A DNA stretch of 40,646 nt from a bacterium (lineage in GTDB: Bacteria; UBP6; JAFGXH01), in assembly GCA_027064085.1 (NCBI GenBank), contig JAMOQH010000105.1:1-40646 (forward strand), given 5' to 3'. Within the stretch, counting starts at the first letter, position 1; every line of letters starts with the position of its first letter. Shown here in pieces: positions 1 to 7,437 of this stretch. A program made the translations under genes and the position numbers. The notes under the pieces were generated by a model. The model was not told where the DNA came from. It saw only the letters and a program-made list of their open reading frames with translations, and ran no database searches.

Positions 1-90
1 GATGAAAAGCATTCCGTTGTATTTGATGAAGCAGAAAATAGATTGCATGCACATAAAGCTATTATGTTGAGATTGATGGGATTAGCTTAA
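1..90 (+). CDS. 3' end of an unidentified protein (partial)
   Basis: An open frame enters from the left edge and stops at TAA 88-90, giving 29 C-terminal residues that end RLHAHKAIMLRLMGLA. The short tail is His/Ala/Leu-rich and looks helical. It faintly resembles the C-terminal helix of RdgB/Ham1-type NTP pyrophosphatases, but too little is visible to assign a family. The next gene has its own promoter and starts 66 bases downstream. Confidence 0.5.
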   Translation, partial: DEKHSVVFDEAENRLHAHKAIMLRLMGLA

Positions 91-110
91 ACTACACATC
101 TTATTTTTTC

Positions 111-139
111 TTGCGAAAATGAATAAATAAAGTTATACT
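111..139 (+). promoter_or_regulatory. Promoter of the mntA/hepT pair
   Basis: A sigma70-like pair, TTGCGA (111-116) and TATACT (134-139), is separated by 17 bases. It lies 17 bases before the ATG at 157, with a GGAGG ribosome site between. Confidence 0.5.
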
Positions 140-156
140 TCATTTATGGAGGTGTT

Positions 157-462
157 ATGACTAGAAAAGAAAAGTTTTATAACATTATCAATAGAAATAA
201 AAAATATCTAAAGAATCTAGGTATAGTTAGAATTGGTATTTTTGGTTCGCTTGTCAGAAATGAAGATATTGAAAATAGTGATTATGATATCCTAGTTGAA
301 TTTAAAAAAGAAAGTAAATCCTTTAAAAACTTTATGAATTTATGTGATTTTATAGAAAATAACCTGACAAAAAATTATGATTTAATTACAAGAGATAGTT
401 TAAGTCCATATATTGGTTCATATATTTTAAAAGAGGTTGAAAATGTCCAAATTGCCTCTTGA
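157..462 (+). CDS. mntA: MntA-type minimal nucleotidyltransferase antitoxin
   Basis: A 101-residue minimal nucleotidyltransferase. The family signature GS-x10-D-x-D is intact at about residues 30-45 (FGSLVRNEDIENSDYDILVE). In characterised MntA/HepT systems this enzyme adds AMP to a tyrosine of its HEPN partner and neutralises its RNase activity. A GGAGG ribosome site precedes the ATG. The 3' end overlaps the downstream HEPN frame by 20 bases, the usual coupled arrangement. The partner is interrupted by a stop codon, so the antitoxin may now be an orphan. The family is secure from the motif; the antitoxin role is inferred from the pairing. Confidence 0.85.
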   Translation: MTRKEKFYNIINRNKKYLKNLGIVRIGIFGSLVRNEDIENSDYDILVEFKKESKSFKNFMNLCDFIENNLTKNYDLITRDSLSPYIGSYILKEVENVQIAS

Positions 463-784
463 ATATTTAAGGCATATACTAGATGAAACAAAATTTATTC
501 TTAGTCAAAGTAAGAATTTAAAAGAAGATGATTTTTATAATAATCCAGTTTTGACAAGGGCTTTTATAAGAAGCTTAGAAATAATTTGAGAAGCTACTAA
601 AAATATTCCAAAAGAGTTTACAAATAAATATCCTGATATAGAGTGGAAGTACATGGCAAGAATGAGAGATAAATTAATTCATCATTATTTTGGTATTGAT
701 TATTTTATTATATGGGATATTGTAATAAGTGAAATTCCTAAATTGAATGATAGAATTGTTGAGATTATTAATGAGAATGAGTGA
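443..784 (+). pseudogene. hepT: HepT-like HEPN (DUF86) toxin, broken by an in-frame TGA
   Basis: Read from ATG 443, this frame gives a full-length HEPN/DUF86 protein of about 113 residues with one interruption: TGA at 587-589 (codon 49). The context reads RSLEII-stop-EATKNIPKEF, where the family normally has Gly (IGEA); one G-to-T change in GGA would produce it. Downstream, the catalytic and AMP-acceptor motif R-x4-H-x-Y is intact (RDKLIHHY), and the frame continues to its own TGA at 782-784. TGA ends neighbouring genes normally, including mntA, so recoding is unlikely. The mutation looks recent because nothing else has decayed. A sequencing error cannot be excluded. Restart at an ATG inside the second half would give only a fragment. 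Confidence 0.85.
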
Positions 785-995
785 AATTTTGATTTTTTTA
801 GAACTGCATAGCCTAAAGTCTATTTCGTTACAACTTCAACTACCTTGGCCACGAGTGGCAGGGCGAACACAAGATTCGCCCCTACAAGGTATTTTCCGTT
901 GCCATTTCAACCTTGCTACCGTATCAATACTGAATCAAGTTCAGCATGACCACAGCATGACAGCAAGTTTTCCATGTATTTTCAAGCTATTTTTC
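785..995 (+). repeat. Intergenic patch of foreign composition with two palindromes
   Basis: This gap is clearly richer in G+C than its surroundings. It contains GGGCGAA (861-867) paired with TTCGCCC (875-881) around a 7-base loop, and CTGAA (930-934) paired with TTCAG (940-944). A short duplication AGCATGAC / AGCATGAC lies at about 943-961. These look like mobile or dispersed intergenic repeat sequences. An open frame crosses the patch but codes for nothing recognisable and is not annotated. Confidence 0.5.
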
Positions 996-1024
996 TTGAT
1001 AAAGTAAATGATTAAAGCTATACT
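996..1024 (+). promoter_or_regulatory. Promoter of the DUF1703-type gene
   Basis: TTGATA (996-1001) and TATACT (1019-1024) are spaced by 17 bases. The ATG at 1051 follows, with GGAG at 1041-1044 as ribosome site. The promoter directly abuts the foreign-looking repeat patch. Confidence 0.55.
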
Positions 1025-1050
1025 ACTAGCAACTCTAATTGGAGCTTATT

Positions 1051-2628
1051 ATGGAAACTAAAAATAAATTTAAAAGTTTACCTATAGGAATACAAACATT
1101 TAGTGAAATAAGAACTAGTAACTTTTATTATGTAGATAAAACTAGTTTAATATCAAAACTAATAGAAGGAGGTAAAAAATATTATTTTCTTTCTCGTCCA
1201 CGAAGATTTGGTAAATCCTTATTTTTATCAACTTTAAAGAGTGCTTTTAAGGCTCAGAAAGAATATTTTAAAGGGCTATTCTTAGAAAACAACTGGGATT
1301 GGAGTAAAAAATATCCCGTTTTATATATTTCATTTGGAGGTGGAGTAACAGGTGGAAAAGAGCAATTACAAATAAAATTAAAAGAACTCATAAATAGTTG
1401 GCGCAGGGAATATAGTATTAATAATTTAGAAAATACATCAATGGAAGGACAGTTTTCTGAAATAATTCAAGTTTTACATGATAAATACAATGAAAAAGTA
1501 GTAATTTTAATAGATGAATATGATAAACCTATTTTAGATATGATAGATAAGCCTGATTTAGCTATTGAAGTAAGAGATGGATTAAAAAACTTCTATTCTG
1601 TAATAAAAGACGGCGACGAATATTTAAAATTTGTATTTTTAACTGGTGTAACTAAGTTTTCTAAGGTGAGTTTATTTAGTGGATTAAATAATTTAGAAGA
1701 TATAACTCTACATAAAGACTATGGAGATATTTGTGGATATACTCAAAATGATATAGAGACAGTATTTTTAGAAAGGCTAGAAAATATAGATTTAGAAAAG
1801 TTAAAAAAATGGTATAATGGATATAACTTTTTAGGAAATCATGTTTATAATCCATTTGATATTTTATTATTCTTTTCTAATCACAACACATATAAAACAT
1901 ATTGGTTTCAAACAGCAACTCCAACTTTTTTAATAAAATTAATGCAAAAAAACAAATATTTTATTCCTAAACTTGAAAATTTAGAAGTTAGTGAAGAAAT
2001 CATTGGTAGTTTTGATGTTGATAAAATCAATTTAGAAACCTTATTATTTCAAACAGGATATCTAACTATTGATAAAGTAGTTGACACTCCATTTGGAATT
2101 AAAAAATATGTATTAAAATATCCAAATCTAGAAGTTAAAAATTCTTTAAATACATACATTATAGATTACTTAACAAAAGAAGATTCAACAGATAAATTAA
2201 AGTATCAAAGCAATATTTACATATCATTTAGAGATGAAAAACCAATATTTTTAAAAGAAACTTTAATCTCATTATTTGCAGGTATTCCCCATAATAATTA
2301 TCACAATAATTATATTTCAAACTACGAAGGTTATTATGCAAGTGTAATTTATGCTTATTTTGCATCAGTTGGATTAAATATTATTACAGAAGATTCCACA
2401 GATAAGGGGAATATTGATTTAACAATACTTCTTGAAGACAAGGCTTATATAATTGAGTTTAAAGTATCAACAAATAAGCCCAAGACCAATACTGCATTAA
2501 AGCAAATTCAAAAAATGAAATACTACGAAAAATATATTTATAAATATAATAAAGTTTATAATATTGGTATTATTTTTGGTAAAAGAAAGAGAAATATTGT
2601 TAAGTTTAATTATGAAACGGTAAAATAA
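1051..2628 (+). CDS. AAA-ATPase-like / PD-(D/E)XK nuclease family protein (DUF1703 type)
   Basis: A 525-residue protein of the AAA-ATPase_like plus PDDEXK_9 family, which is patchily distributed and often multicopy in anaerobes. It has the N-terminal hallmark PIGIQTFSEIRTSNFYYVDK, a P-loop variant RPRRFGKS near residue 50, a Walker B-like strand VVILIDEYDKP near 150, and a C-terminal nuclease core NIDLTILLED...AYIIEFKV with the D...E-x-K residues. An upstream in-frame TTG (1039) is possible, but the GGAG it overlaps is better read as the ribosome site for ATG 1051. The cellular function of the family is not established; defence or mobile-element roles have been suggested. It sits beside a toxin-antitoxin remnant and repeats, so it is probably accessory DNA. 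Part of its 3' end is duplicated downstream. Confidence 0.85.
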   Translation: METKNKFKSLPIGIQTFSEIRTSNFYYVDKTSLISKLIEGGKKYYFLSRPRRFGKSLFLSTLKSAFKAQKEYFKGLFLENNWDWSKKYPVLYISFGGGVTGGKEQLQIKLKELINSWRREYSINNLENTSMEGQFSEIIQVLHDKYNEKVVILIDEYDKPILDMIDKPDLAIEVRDGLKNFYSVIKDGDEYLKFVFLTGVTKFSKVSLFSGLNNLEDITLHKDYGDICGYTQNDIETVFLERLENIDLEKLKKWYNGYNFLGNHVYNPFDILLFFSNHNTYKTYWFQTATPTFLIKLMQKNKYFIPKLENLEVSEEIIGSFDVDKINLETLLFQTGYLTIDKVVDTPFGIKKYVLKYPNLEVKNSLNTYIIDYLTKEDSTDKLKYQSNIYISFRDEKPIFLKETLISLFAGIPHNNYHNNYISNYEGYYASVIYAYFASVGLNIITEDSTDKGNIDLTILLEDKAYIIEFKVSTNKPKTNTALKQIQKMKYYEKYIYKYNKVYNIGIIFGKRKRNIVKFNYETVK

Positions 2629-2698
2629 AATGTAAAGTCGTAGCAGTGCTACGGCTCATTTTATTGTTAAATTTAATTATGAAACGAAAAAATAAAAT
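2596..2698 (+). repeat. Duplicated gene end flanking a hairpin
   Basis: The last bases of the preceding gene (2596-2631) recur at 2663-2698 with three differences in 36, an offset of 67 bases. Between the copies is a hairpin with stem CGTAGC / GCTACG (2639-2653). In RNA the hairpin is followed by a modest T-rich stretch, so it may act as the gene's terminator. The layout resembles insertion of a small palindromic element with duplication of target sequence. Confidence 0.6.
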
Positions 2699-2713
2699 AA
2701 CCAGAAATAATAT

Positions 2714-4528
2714 TTATTTTTCAGTAATATTTAAGCTATCAACATATAAATATCCCGTACCATCTGCCTCATAATTATCAGGACAACTATCTACATCACA
2801 ATGCCCCTTATAAAGCCTAATACCAAATCTTATATATGATAAATTCTCAGGTAAACCTCTCCATATTTCCCCTTTATCAATAAAGCCGGTTACATATTTT
2901 AACTGTACCCAGTTATCTATATTTTTAGTAAAGTCATTATCACCAGCAATTCCACTTCCTATGTAAGTATTGTAAACATCATAGGCCTTATAATAGATTT
3001 TAGCATCAATATCATAATTTGTGTCAAGTATAAAAAGAGATAGCTCATAATTCTTATCATACTCAACGGCTACAGGTGGAGATAAAAACTCTACACTATC
3101 ATTATCAGTTTTTAGATACTCAAATCTTTCAACTTTAGCAGAGAAACTGCTTGCCTCTACTTTATTATCTTCTTGAGTAACTTTTAAAGCATCTCCAATC
3201 AAATATCCATTGGGTTTTCCCGAAGTCCAGTTATCTATATCAGCATTATCAAGTATAGAAGGCTCTTCACAATAATGACTTTCTGTATTACATGTTGCAT
3301 TTTCATTTCTACAATCACTATTTTCAACACATCTGCCTTCTGAAATTGCACAATAGTCTATGTCTAAACATTCCTCCCATTCTTTGCAATCTTCTTCGCA
3401 AAAAGGAACATAAACAACAATATCATCTTCAGTTCTTGGTAAAACTCTAGCTAATCCATTAAAATTATCTAAAATACCTATCAAAGAATTTAACTTTACA
3501 GATAAAGATAAATGATTTAAATATGAAATAGTATCTTTTACATATATCTTCAAGTTGCTATCAAATTGATTTATAAAAATCCAGTGTTCAGGTCTAATAT
3601 CCCTCAAATTAAATCTACTGTTTAAAATAACATCAATAAGCATAGATTCATAATTATCTAAAGCAGTAAAATAATCTACAGAAATAGGTTTATAAGGCAT
3701 TTCACCATTTCTTATTAATTGAATATCTGAAATTTTTGTTCTTATTCTTAAATGTCCAATATCTCTATCTAAAATACCCGTAACTTTTATTCTGTCTCCA
3801 ACTTTTATATCTGTTGCTCCTGCTTCAATAAAGTAAACATATAATCCTGAATGCTTCTCTTCACCAAATTGTATATATAGACCTTTGGGTTGTCTTTGTT
3901 GAGAAAGTGCAATTGCCGTTACAATTCCAATAGTTTGAGCTTTTTTATCAATTAAAGACTCATCTGTTTGCAAGTTTTGAATTGTTGTATAAAAAAAATC
4001 ATCTTTTTGGCAATAACCTTGAGAATTACAAGTAAATTCTTGTTCACAATCGGAATCAATTAGGCATTTTCCAGTGATAAGTTCACATTTATTTGCTATC
4101 GTATTGCATGTTTCCCATTCTCTACATGGAGTATTATCACATGAATCTGTTTTTTCTGTACAGTGGTTATTTTCACAGGTTTGGGTTTTAGGACAATCTA
4201 AATTATCATTACAAGATCCTTGCTTTAAAATACATTTATTATCCTTGCATTCTTCATAAGAAGCACATTCTTCACTTTTGGTACATTGAGTAACGGTTTC
4301 ATCTATACATTTATTATTAGAATTGCAAATTTGATTATTGCTACAATCATTTTCAGTATTACAATAGCCTTTTTTAAGTTCGCATTTATTGCTTTCATTG
4401 CATACTTGATAATCTTTACATGTTGGATTACAGTTATTATTATTTACTCTATCAGTATCACTACAGGAGATAATTAATACAGAAAAAATTAATATATTAA
4501 AAATAAAAAAATAATTTGAAAATCTCAT
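2714..4528 (-). CDS. Cys-rich repeat lipoprotein with OB-fold-like and C-terminal sandwich-like domains
   Basis: A 604-residue lipoprotein. ATG 4528 is chosen over an upstream TTG because GGGGG lies just before it. The signal peptide ends in a lipobox, LIISC. Residues about 20-180 are roughly seven short disulfide repeats of the pattern C-x4-5-C-x4-5-C-x5-6-C. Residues about 185-370 (TIQNLQTDESL..IGIVTAI..GLYIQF) look like the OB-fold region found in YhcR/ExeM-type extracellular nucleases and DUF5689 proteins, but no nuclease domain follows. A second Cys block covers about 375-430. The C-terminal part (DNWTSGKPNGYLIGD onward) resembles a carbohydrate-binding beta-sandwich. It is probably a surface or secreted binding protein. 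Domain names are from pattern memory only. Confidence 0.7.
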   Translation of the reverse strand: MRFSNYFFIFNILIFSVLIISCSDTDRVNNNNCNPTCKDYQVCNESNKCELKKGYCNTENDCSNNQICNSNNKCIDETVTQCTKSEECASYEECKDNKCILKQGSCNDNLDCPKTQTCENNHCTEKTDSCDNTPCREWETCNTIANKCELITGKCLIDSDCEQEFTCNSQGYCQKDDFFYTTIQNLQTDESLIDKKAQTIGIVTAIALSQQRQPKGLYIQFGEEKHSGLYVYFIEAGATDIKVGDRIKVTGILDRDIGHLRIRTKISDIQLIRNGEMPYKPISVDYFTALDNYESMLIDVILNSRFNLRDIRPEHWIFINQFDSNLKIYVKDTISYLNHLSLSVKLNSLIGILDNFNGLARVLPRTEDDIVVYVPFCEEDCKEWEECLDIDYCAISEGRCVENSDCRNENATCNTESHYCEEPSILDNADIDNWTSGKPNGYLIGDALKVTQEDNKVEASSFSAKVERFEYLKTDNDSVEFLSPPVAVEYDKNYELSLFILDTNYDIDAKIYYKAYDVYNTYIGSGIAGDNDFTKNIDNWVQLKYVTGFIDKGEIWRGLPENLSYIRFGIRLYKGHCDVDSCPDNYEADGTGYLYVDSLNITEK

Positions 4529-4555
4529 AATCACCCCCAAAAAATAAAGTTCTTA

Positions 4556-4584
4556 TTTATACTAGTAAATTTAAAATAATGCAA
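4556..4584 (-). promoter_or_regulatory. Promoter of the 604-residue lipoprotein
   Basis: On the minus strand TTGCAT (4584-4579) and TATAAA (4561-4556) are spaced by 17 bases, ending 27 bases before ATG 4528. It lies back to back with the ABC ATPase promoter. Confidence 0.5.
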
Positions 4585-4590
4585 AAAATA

Positions 4591-4618
4591 TTGCAAAATT
4601 ACTAAAATCTACTATAAT
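4591..4618 (+). promoter_or_regulatory. Promoter of the orphan ABC ATPase
   Basis: TTGCAA (4591-4596) and a perfect TATAAT (4613-4618) are spaced by 16 bases. The roughly 60-base leader to ATG 4680 is less AT-rich than its flanks (GAGGCTAGAG...GGGTTTGC); I recognise no riboswitch in it. Confidence 0.55.
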
Positions 4619-4679
4619 AAAATAGATATGAGGCTAGAGTACAAGGGTTTGCAATCCATTATGAAGGACAGAAAAAATT

Positions 4680-5348
4680 ATGGAATTAAAAAATATAAAC
4701 TATAAAATAAATAATAAAGTAATACTAAGCAATATTACTACAAAATTTGAAAATAATGGTATTAATTTAATTATTGGACCAAATGGAAGTGGGAAATCAA
4801 CTTTGTTGAATATTTTATATCAAATTACTAAACAAACAAGTGGAGAGTTAATAAATAATAAAGAAAAAACTGCATATTTAGGTCAATACAACTCAATATT
4901 TCATAAAGTTAATCTGGAATATTTTTTAAAGCTAAACAGATACTTAAAAATAAATACTTTAAAAATTGATGATTACACAAATACTATCATAGAATTATTT
5001 TCTTTAAAAAACTTTTTAAAACAATCTTTAACATCTCTTTCAGGAGGAGAAAGACAAAAAGCTATACTTGCCTCTATTTTTCTTCTTGAAAAAGAATATA
5101 TTTTACTTGATGAACCTTTTTCGTATTTAGATATTTCTGCAAAACTTCAATTATCAAATATTTTAGAAAATAATTTCAAAAATAAAACAATTATTATAGT
5201 CACTCATAATTTTAATATATTTAAAAATATAAAAAAAACTATTGCATTAAAAAATGGAAAAATATTTTTTGATGGATATAAACCTGATAATGAAACAATG
5301 GAAAAGCTTTTTGATATTGAAGGAAGTAATTATTTTATTGGGAAATGA
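4680..5348 (+). CDS. ABC transporter ATP-binding protein, no permease nearby
   Basis: A 222-residue ABC ATPase with all nucleotide-binding motifs: Walker A GPNGSGKST (about residue 34), Q-loop LGQYNS, signature LSGGERQKA, Walker B YILLDEPFSYLD and the switch histidine in VTHNF. Length and motifs fit a single-domain transport ATPase. It is monocistronic, with its own promoter, and ends by overlapping the convergent uppS by 14 bases. No permease or binding protein is adjacent. The BtuF-like protein at 18618-19385 is far away and there is no evidence linking them. The substrate cannot be told. Confidence 0.85.
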   Translation: MELKNINYKINNKVILSNITTKFENNGINLIIGPNGSGKSTLLNILYQITKQTSGELINNKEKTAYLGQYNSIFHKVNLEYFLKLNRYLKINTLKIDDYTNTIIELFSLKNFLKQSLTSLSGGERQKAILASIFLLEKEYILLDEPFSYLDISAKLQLSNILENNFKNKTIIIVTHNFNIFKNIKKTIALKNGKIFFDGYKPDNETMEKLFDIEGSNYFIGK

Positions 5349-6030
5349 GCCCAAATCGCCTATCTCTTTTATAAAAATCACTCAAAATTTGATCAAGCTT
5401 ATCAGTAGTGAAGTCAGGCCAAAAACTTTCTTCAAAAAATAATTCTGCATAAGACAATTCCCATAACAAAAAGTTACTAATCCTTTTGTCTCCACCTGTT
5501 CGTATTAATAAATCAACATCTTTACCAAAATTAAAAGTAGAAAGGTTTTCTGTAATTGTATTCTCTGTAATGTCTTTAGGATTTATATTTGATTTTACAA
5601 TATTTTTAACAGCATTAACTAAATCACTACGCCCAGAATAGCTAAGAGCAAGATTTAATTCCATTACTGAATCTTTTTGAGTATCTCTATCTAGTTTTTT
5701 TAATAATGGTTTTACAAAAGGAGGTAATTTATCCAAATTACCAATTGGATGAAAATGAATATTATTTTCTAAGAGAGTCTTTCTTTCAGAAGTCATAAAC
5801 TCTACAAGTAATTTCATTAATGTTGAAACTTCTGTTTTAGGACGCCCCCAATTTTCTTCTGAAAAAGCATATAGTGTTAAATTTTTAATACCAAGCCTTC
5901 TAGTATGAGTAACGATATCTCTAACAATATTTGCACCCTTTTTATGACCTTCAACTCTTTTTAAGTTTTGATTTTTTGCCCACCTACCATTACCATCCAT
6001 AATAATAGCAAGATGATTAATTTGTGCCAT
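5335..6030 (-). CDS. uppS: Undecaprenyl diphosphate synthase (cis-prenyltransferase)
   Basis: A 231-residue enzyme that condenses isopentenyl diphosphate onto farnesyl diphosphate to make undecaprenyl diphosphate, the lipid carrier for peptidoglycan and O-antigen. It shows HLAIIMDGNGRWAK with the catalytic Asp near the N-terminus, FSEENWGRP in the middle, and DLLIRTGGDKRISNFLLWE near the C-terminus, where the usual Glu after RTGG is Asp. Length is near normal. It lies 2 bases downstream of frr, the order common in bacteria, but cdsA does not follow: the operon ends here against the convergent ABC gene. Confidence 0.95.
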   Translation of the reverse strand: MAQINHLAIIMDGNGRWAKNQNLKRVEGHKKGANIVRDIVTHTRRLGIKNLTLYAFSEENWGRPKTEVSTLMKLLVEFMTSERKTLLENNIHFHPIGNLDKLPPFVKPLLKKLDRDTQKDSVMELNLALSYSGRSDLVNAVKNIVKSNINPKDITENTITENLSTFNFGKDVDLLIRTGGDKRISNFLLWELSYAELFFEESFWPDFTTDKLDQILSDFYKRDRRFGLISQ

Positions 6031-6032
6031 AA

Positions 6033-6590
6033 TTAAACTTTCATTATTTCAGCTTCTTTTTTAGCTAAAACTTCTTCAACTTTTTTATTATATAGATTAA
6101 TTATATCTTGAATTTTACTTTTAGCCTTTTTGTGGTCATCTTCTGTAATTTCTTTTTCATTTTCTAATTCCTTTAAGTCTTTTAATATATCATGTCTATG
6201 GTTTCTTAAAGAAACTTTAATATCCTCAGATATTTTTTTAGCAACTTTAACCAAATTCCTTCTTCTTTCTTCTGTAAGAGCAGGAACTGAAAGTAGGATT
6301 TGTTCTCCATTATTGTTTGGATTAATCCCTAAATCAGATGCTAATATTGCTTTTTCAATTGGCTTTAACATAGCTTTTTCCCAAGGCTTAACAGTTAAAA
6401 CTCTTGCTTCAGGCACAGATATTGTTGCAACTTGTGATAACTCAGTAGCCGTACCATAATAATCAACTTTTATTCCATCAAGCATAGAGGCATGTGCTCT
6501 TCCTGTTCTAAGCTTGGTTAATTCTCTATCAAAAGCTTTAATCGCTCCTTCCATTTGCCCTTTAAACTCTACATATAAATCATCTAACAT
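6033..6590 (-). CDS. frr: Ribosome recycling factor
   Basis: A 185-residue protein of standard family length. It acts with EF-G to split the post-termination ribosome. Diagnostic segments are KLRTGRAHASMLDGIKVDYYG near the N-terminus, LTVKPWEKAM and SDLGINPNNNG in the middle, and the long C-terminal helix LTEERRRNLVKVAKKISED. An AGGAGG-like site (CGGAGG) precedes the start. It is the first gene of a two-gene unit with uppS. pyrH and tsf, which often precede it, are not here; a BI-1 gene diverges instead. Confidence 0.97.
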   Translation of the reverse strand: MLDDLYVEFKGQMEGAIKAFDRELTKLRTGRAHASMLDGIKVDYYGTATELSQVATISVPEARVLTVKPWEKAMLKPIEKAILASDLGINPNNNGEQILLSVPALTEERRRNLVKVAKKISEDIKVSLRNHRHDILKDLKELENEKEITEDDHKKAKSKIQDIINLYNKKVEEVLAKKEAEIMKV

Positions 6591-6673
6591 TTTAACCTCC
6601 GATATAATTCAACATATTTTTACTATAAATAAATATAATTTGCAAGTTTTATGGTATTTTTAAGCCGTATTTA

Positions 6674-6701
6674 TTGACAATAAATAATTCGTGCATATAA
6701 T
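6674..6701 (+). promoter_or_regulatory. Consensus promoter of the BI-1/AAA+ unit
   Basis: TTGACA (6674-6679) and TATAAT (6696-6701), both perfect hexamers, are spaced by 16 bases and lie 30 bases before ATG 6732. GGAGGT at 6723-6728 is the ribosome site. Confidence 0.7.
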
Positions 6702-6731
6702 AATAATGTAACATTAATTTTAGGAGGTGAT

Positions 6732-7430
6732 ATGGCTAAAGCTAGTAGATTTAGTAAATTTAAGCAAAATACATTAGAAAATTCAGTTTATACAATGTCA
6801 GAAAGTTCAAGACTAGCCTTTATCAAAAAAGTTTATGCTTATTTTGGAGCATCTTTGTTTGTGGCATTTATTGGTGCTGTAGTTACAATGAAAACAAGTT
6901 TTGTTATCACCGTTTATCAAAACTATTTTATATTTACTATACTCGAATTCGCATCTTTAATTGGATTATTCTTTTTAAGAAAGAAAGAGCCTATTAATAA
7001 AATATTGTTATTTACATTTACATTTTTATCAGGAGTTACTTTAGGACCTATGCTAGCAGCTTATGGTATTTCAGGAAATTTTAATCTTGTTATACAAGCT
7101 TTCGCTCTAACAGCTATTGCTTTTGGTGGCTTAACCGCTTATGCATGGACAACTAAAAAAGATTTTAGCTACTTAGGTGGCTTTTTGTGGATAGGATTAT
7201 TTTTATTAATTGGAGCAATAGTTATTAATTTATTTTTTCATTCTATGATAGGAAACACTGTTATTTCTATGATAGGAGTTATACTGTTTTCAATGTTTAT
7301 CTTATATGACACCCAAAACATTATGAAAAGATACTCTGAAGATGAATATATTATGGGAGCAATTGATTTATTTTTAGATTTTGTTAACTTATTTTTATTT
7401 ATTCTTTCTTTATTAAGCAATGATAGATAG
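6732..7430 (+). CDS. Bax inhibitor-1 (BI-1/YccA/UPF0005) family membrane protein
   Basis: A 232-residue inner-membrane protein with about seven hydrophobic segments after a roughly 35-residue polar N-terminus. Family markers are LSGVTLGPML in the middle, FGGLTAYAWTTKKDFSYLGGFL, and the C-terminal motif ILYDTQNIM, whose acidic residue belongs to the conserved pair lining the proposed calcium/proton path of BsYetJ-like proteins. Bacterial members are often near membrane-protease or stress genes. Here it is followed 8 bases later by an AAA+ ATPase, suggesting co-transcription from the consensus promoter upstream. Confidence 0.92.
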   Translation: MAKASRFSKFKQNTLENSVYTMSESSRLAFIKKVYAYFGASLFVAFIGAVVTMKTSFVITVYQNYFIFTILEFASLIGLFFLRKKEPINKILLFTFTFLSGVTLGPMLAAYGISGNFNLVIQAFALTAIAFGGLTAYAWTTKKDFSYLGGFLWIGLFLLIGAIVINLFFHSMIGNTVISMIGVILFSMFILYDTQNIMKRYSEDEYIMGAIDLFLDFVNLFLFILSLLSNDR

Positions 7431-7437
7431 GTAAAAT

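Noticed and set aside
1-90. Calling the left partial gene RdgB
   Set aside because: The C-terminal tail similarity is too short and has extra residues.
587-589. TGA recoded as Gly or Trp in this organism
   Set aside because: TGA ends mntA, the ABC ATPase, the TPR lipoprotein and cca normally, and no other gene contains in-frame TGA.
747-1007. An 86-codon open frame across the repeat patch
   Set aside because: No ribosome site, no recognisable protein, and it crosses palindromic repeat DNA of foreign composition.
4619-4679. Riboswitch in the ABC ATPase leader
   Set aside because: The leader is only about 60 bases and matches no riboswitch core I know.
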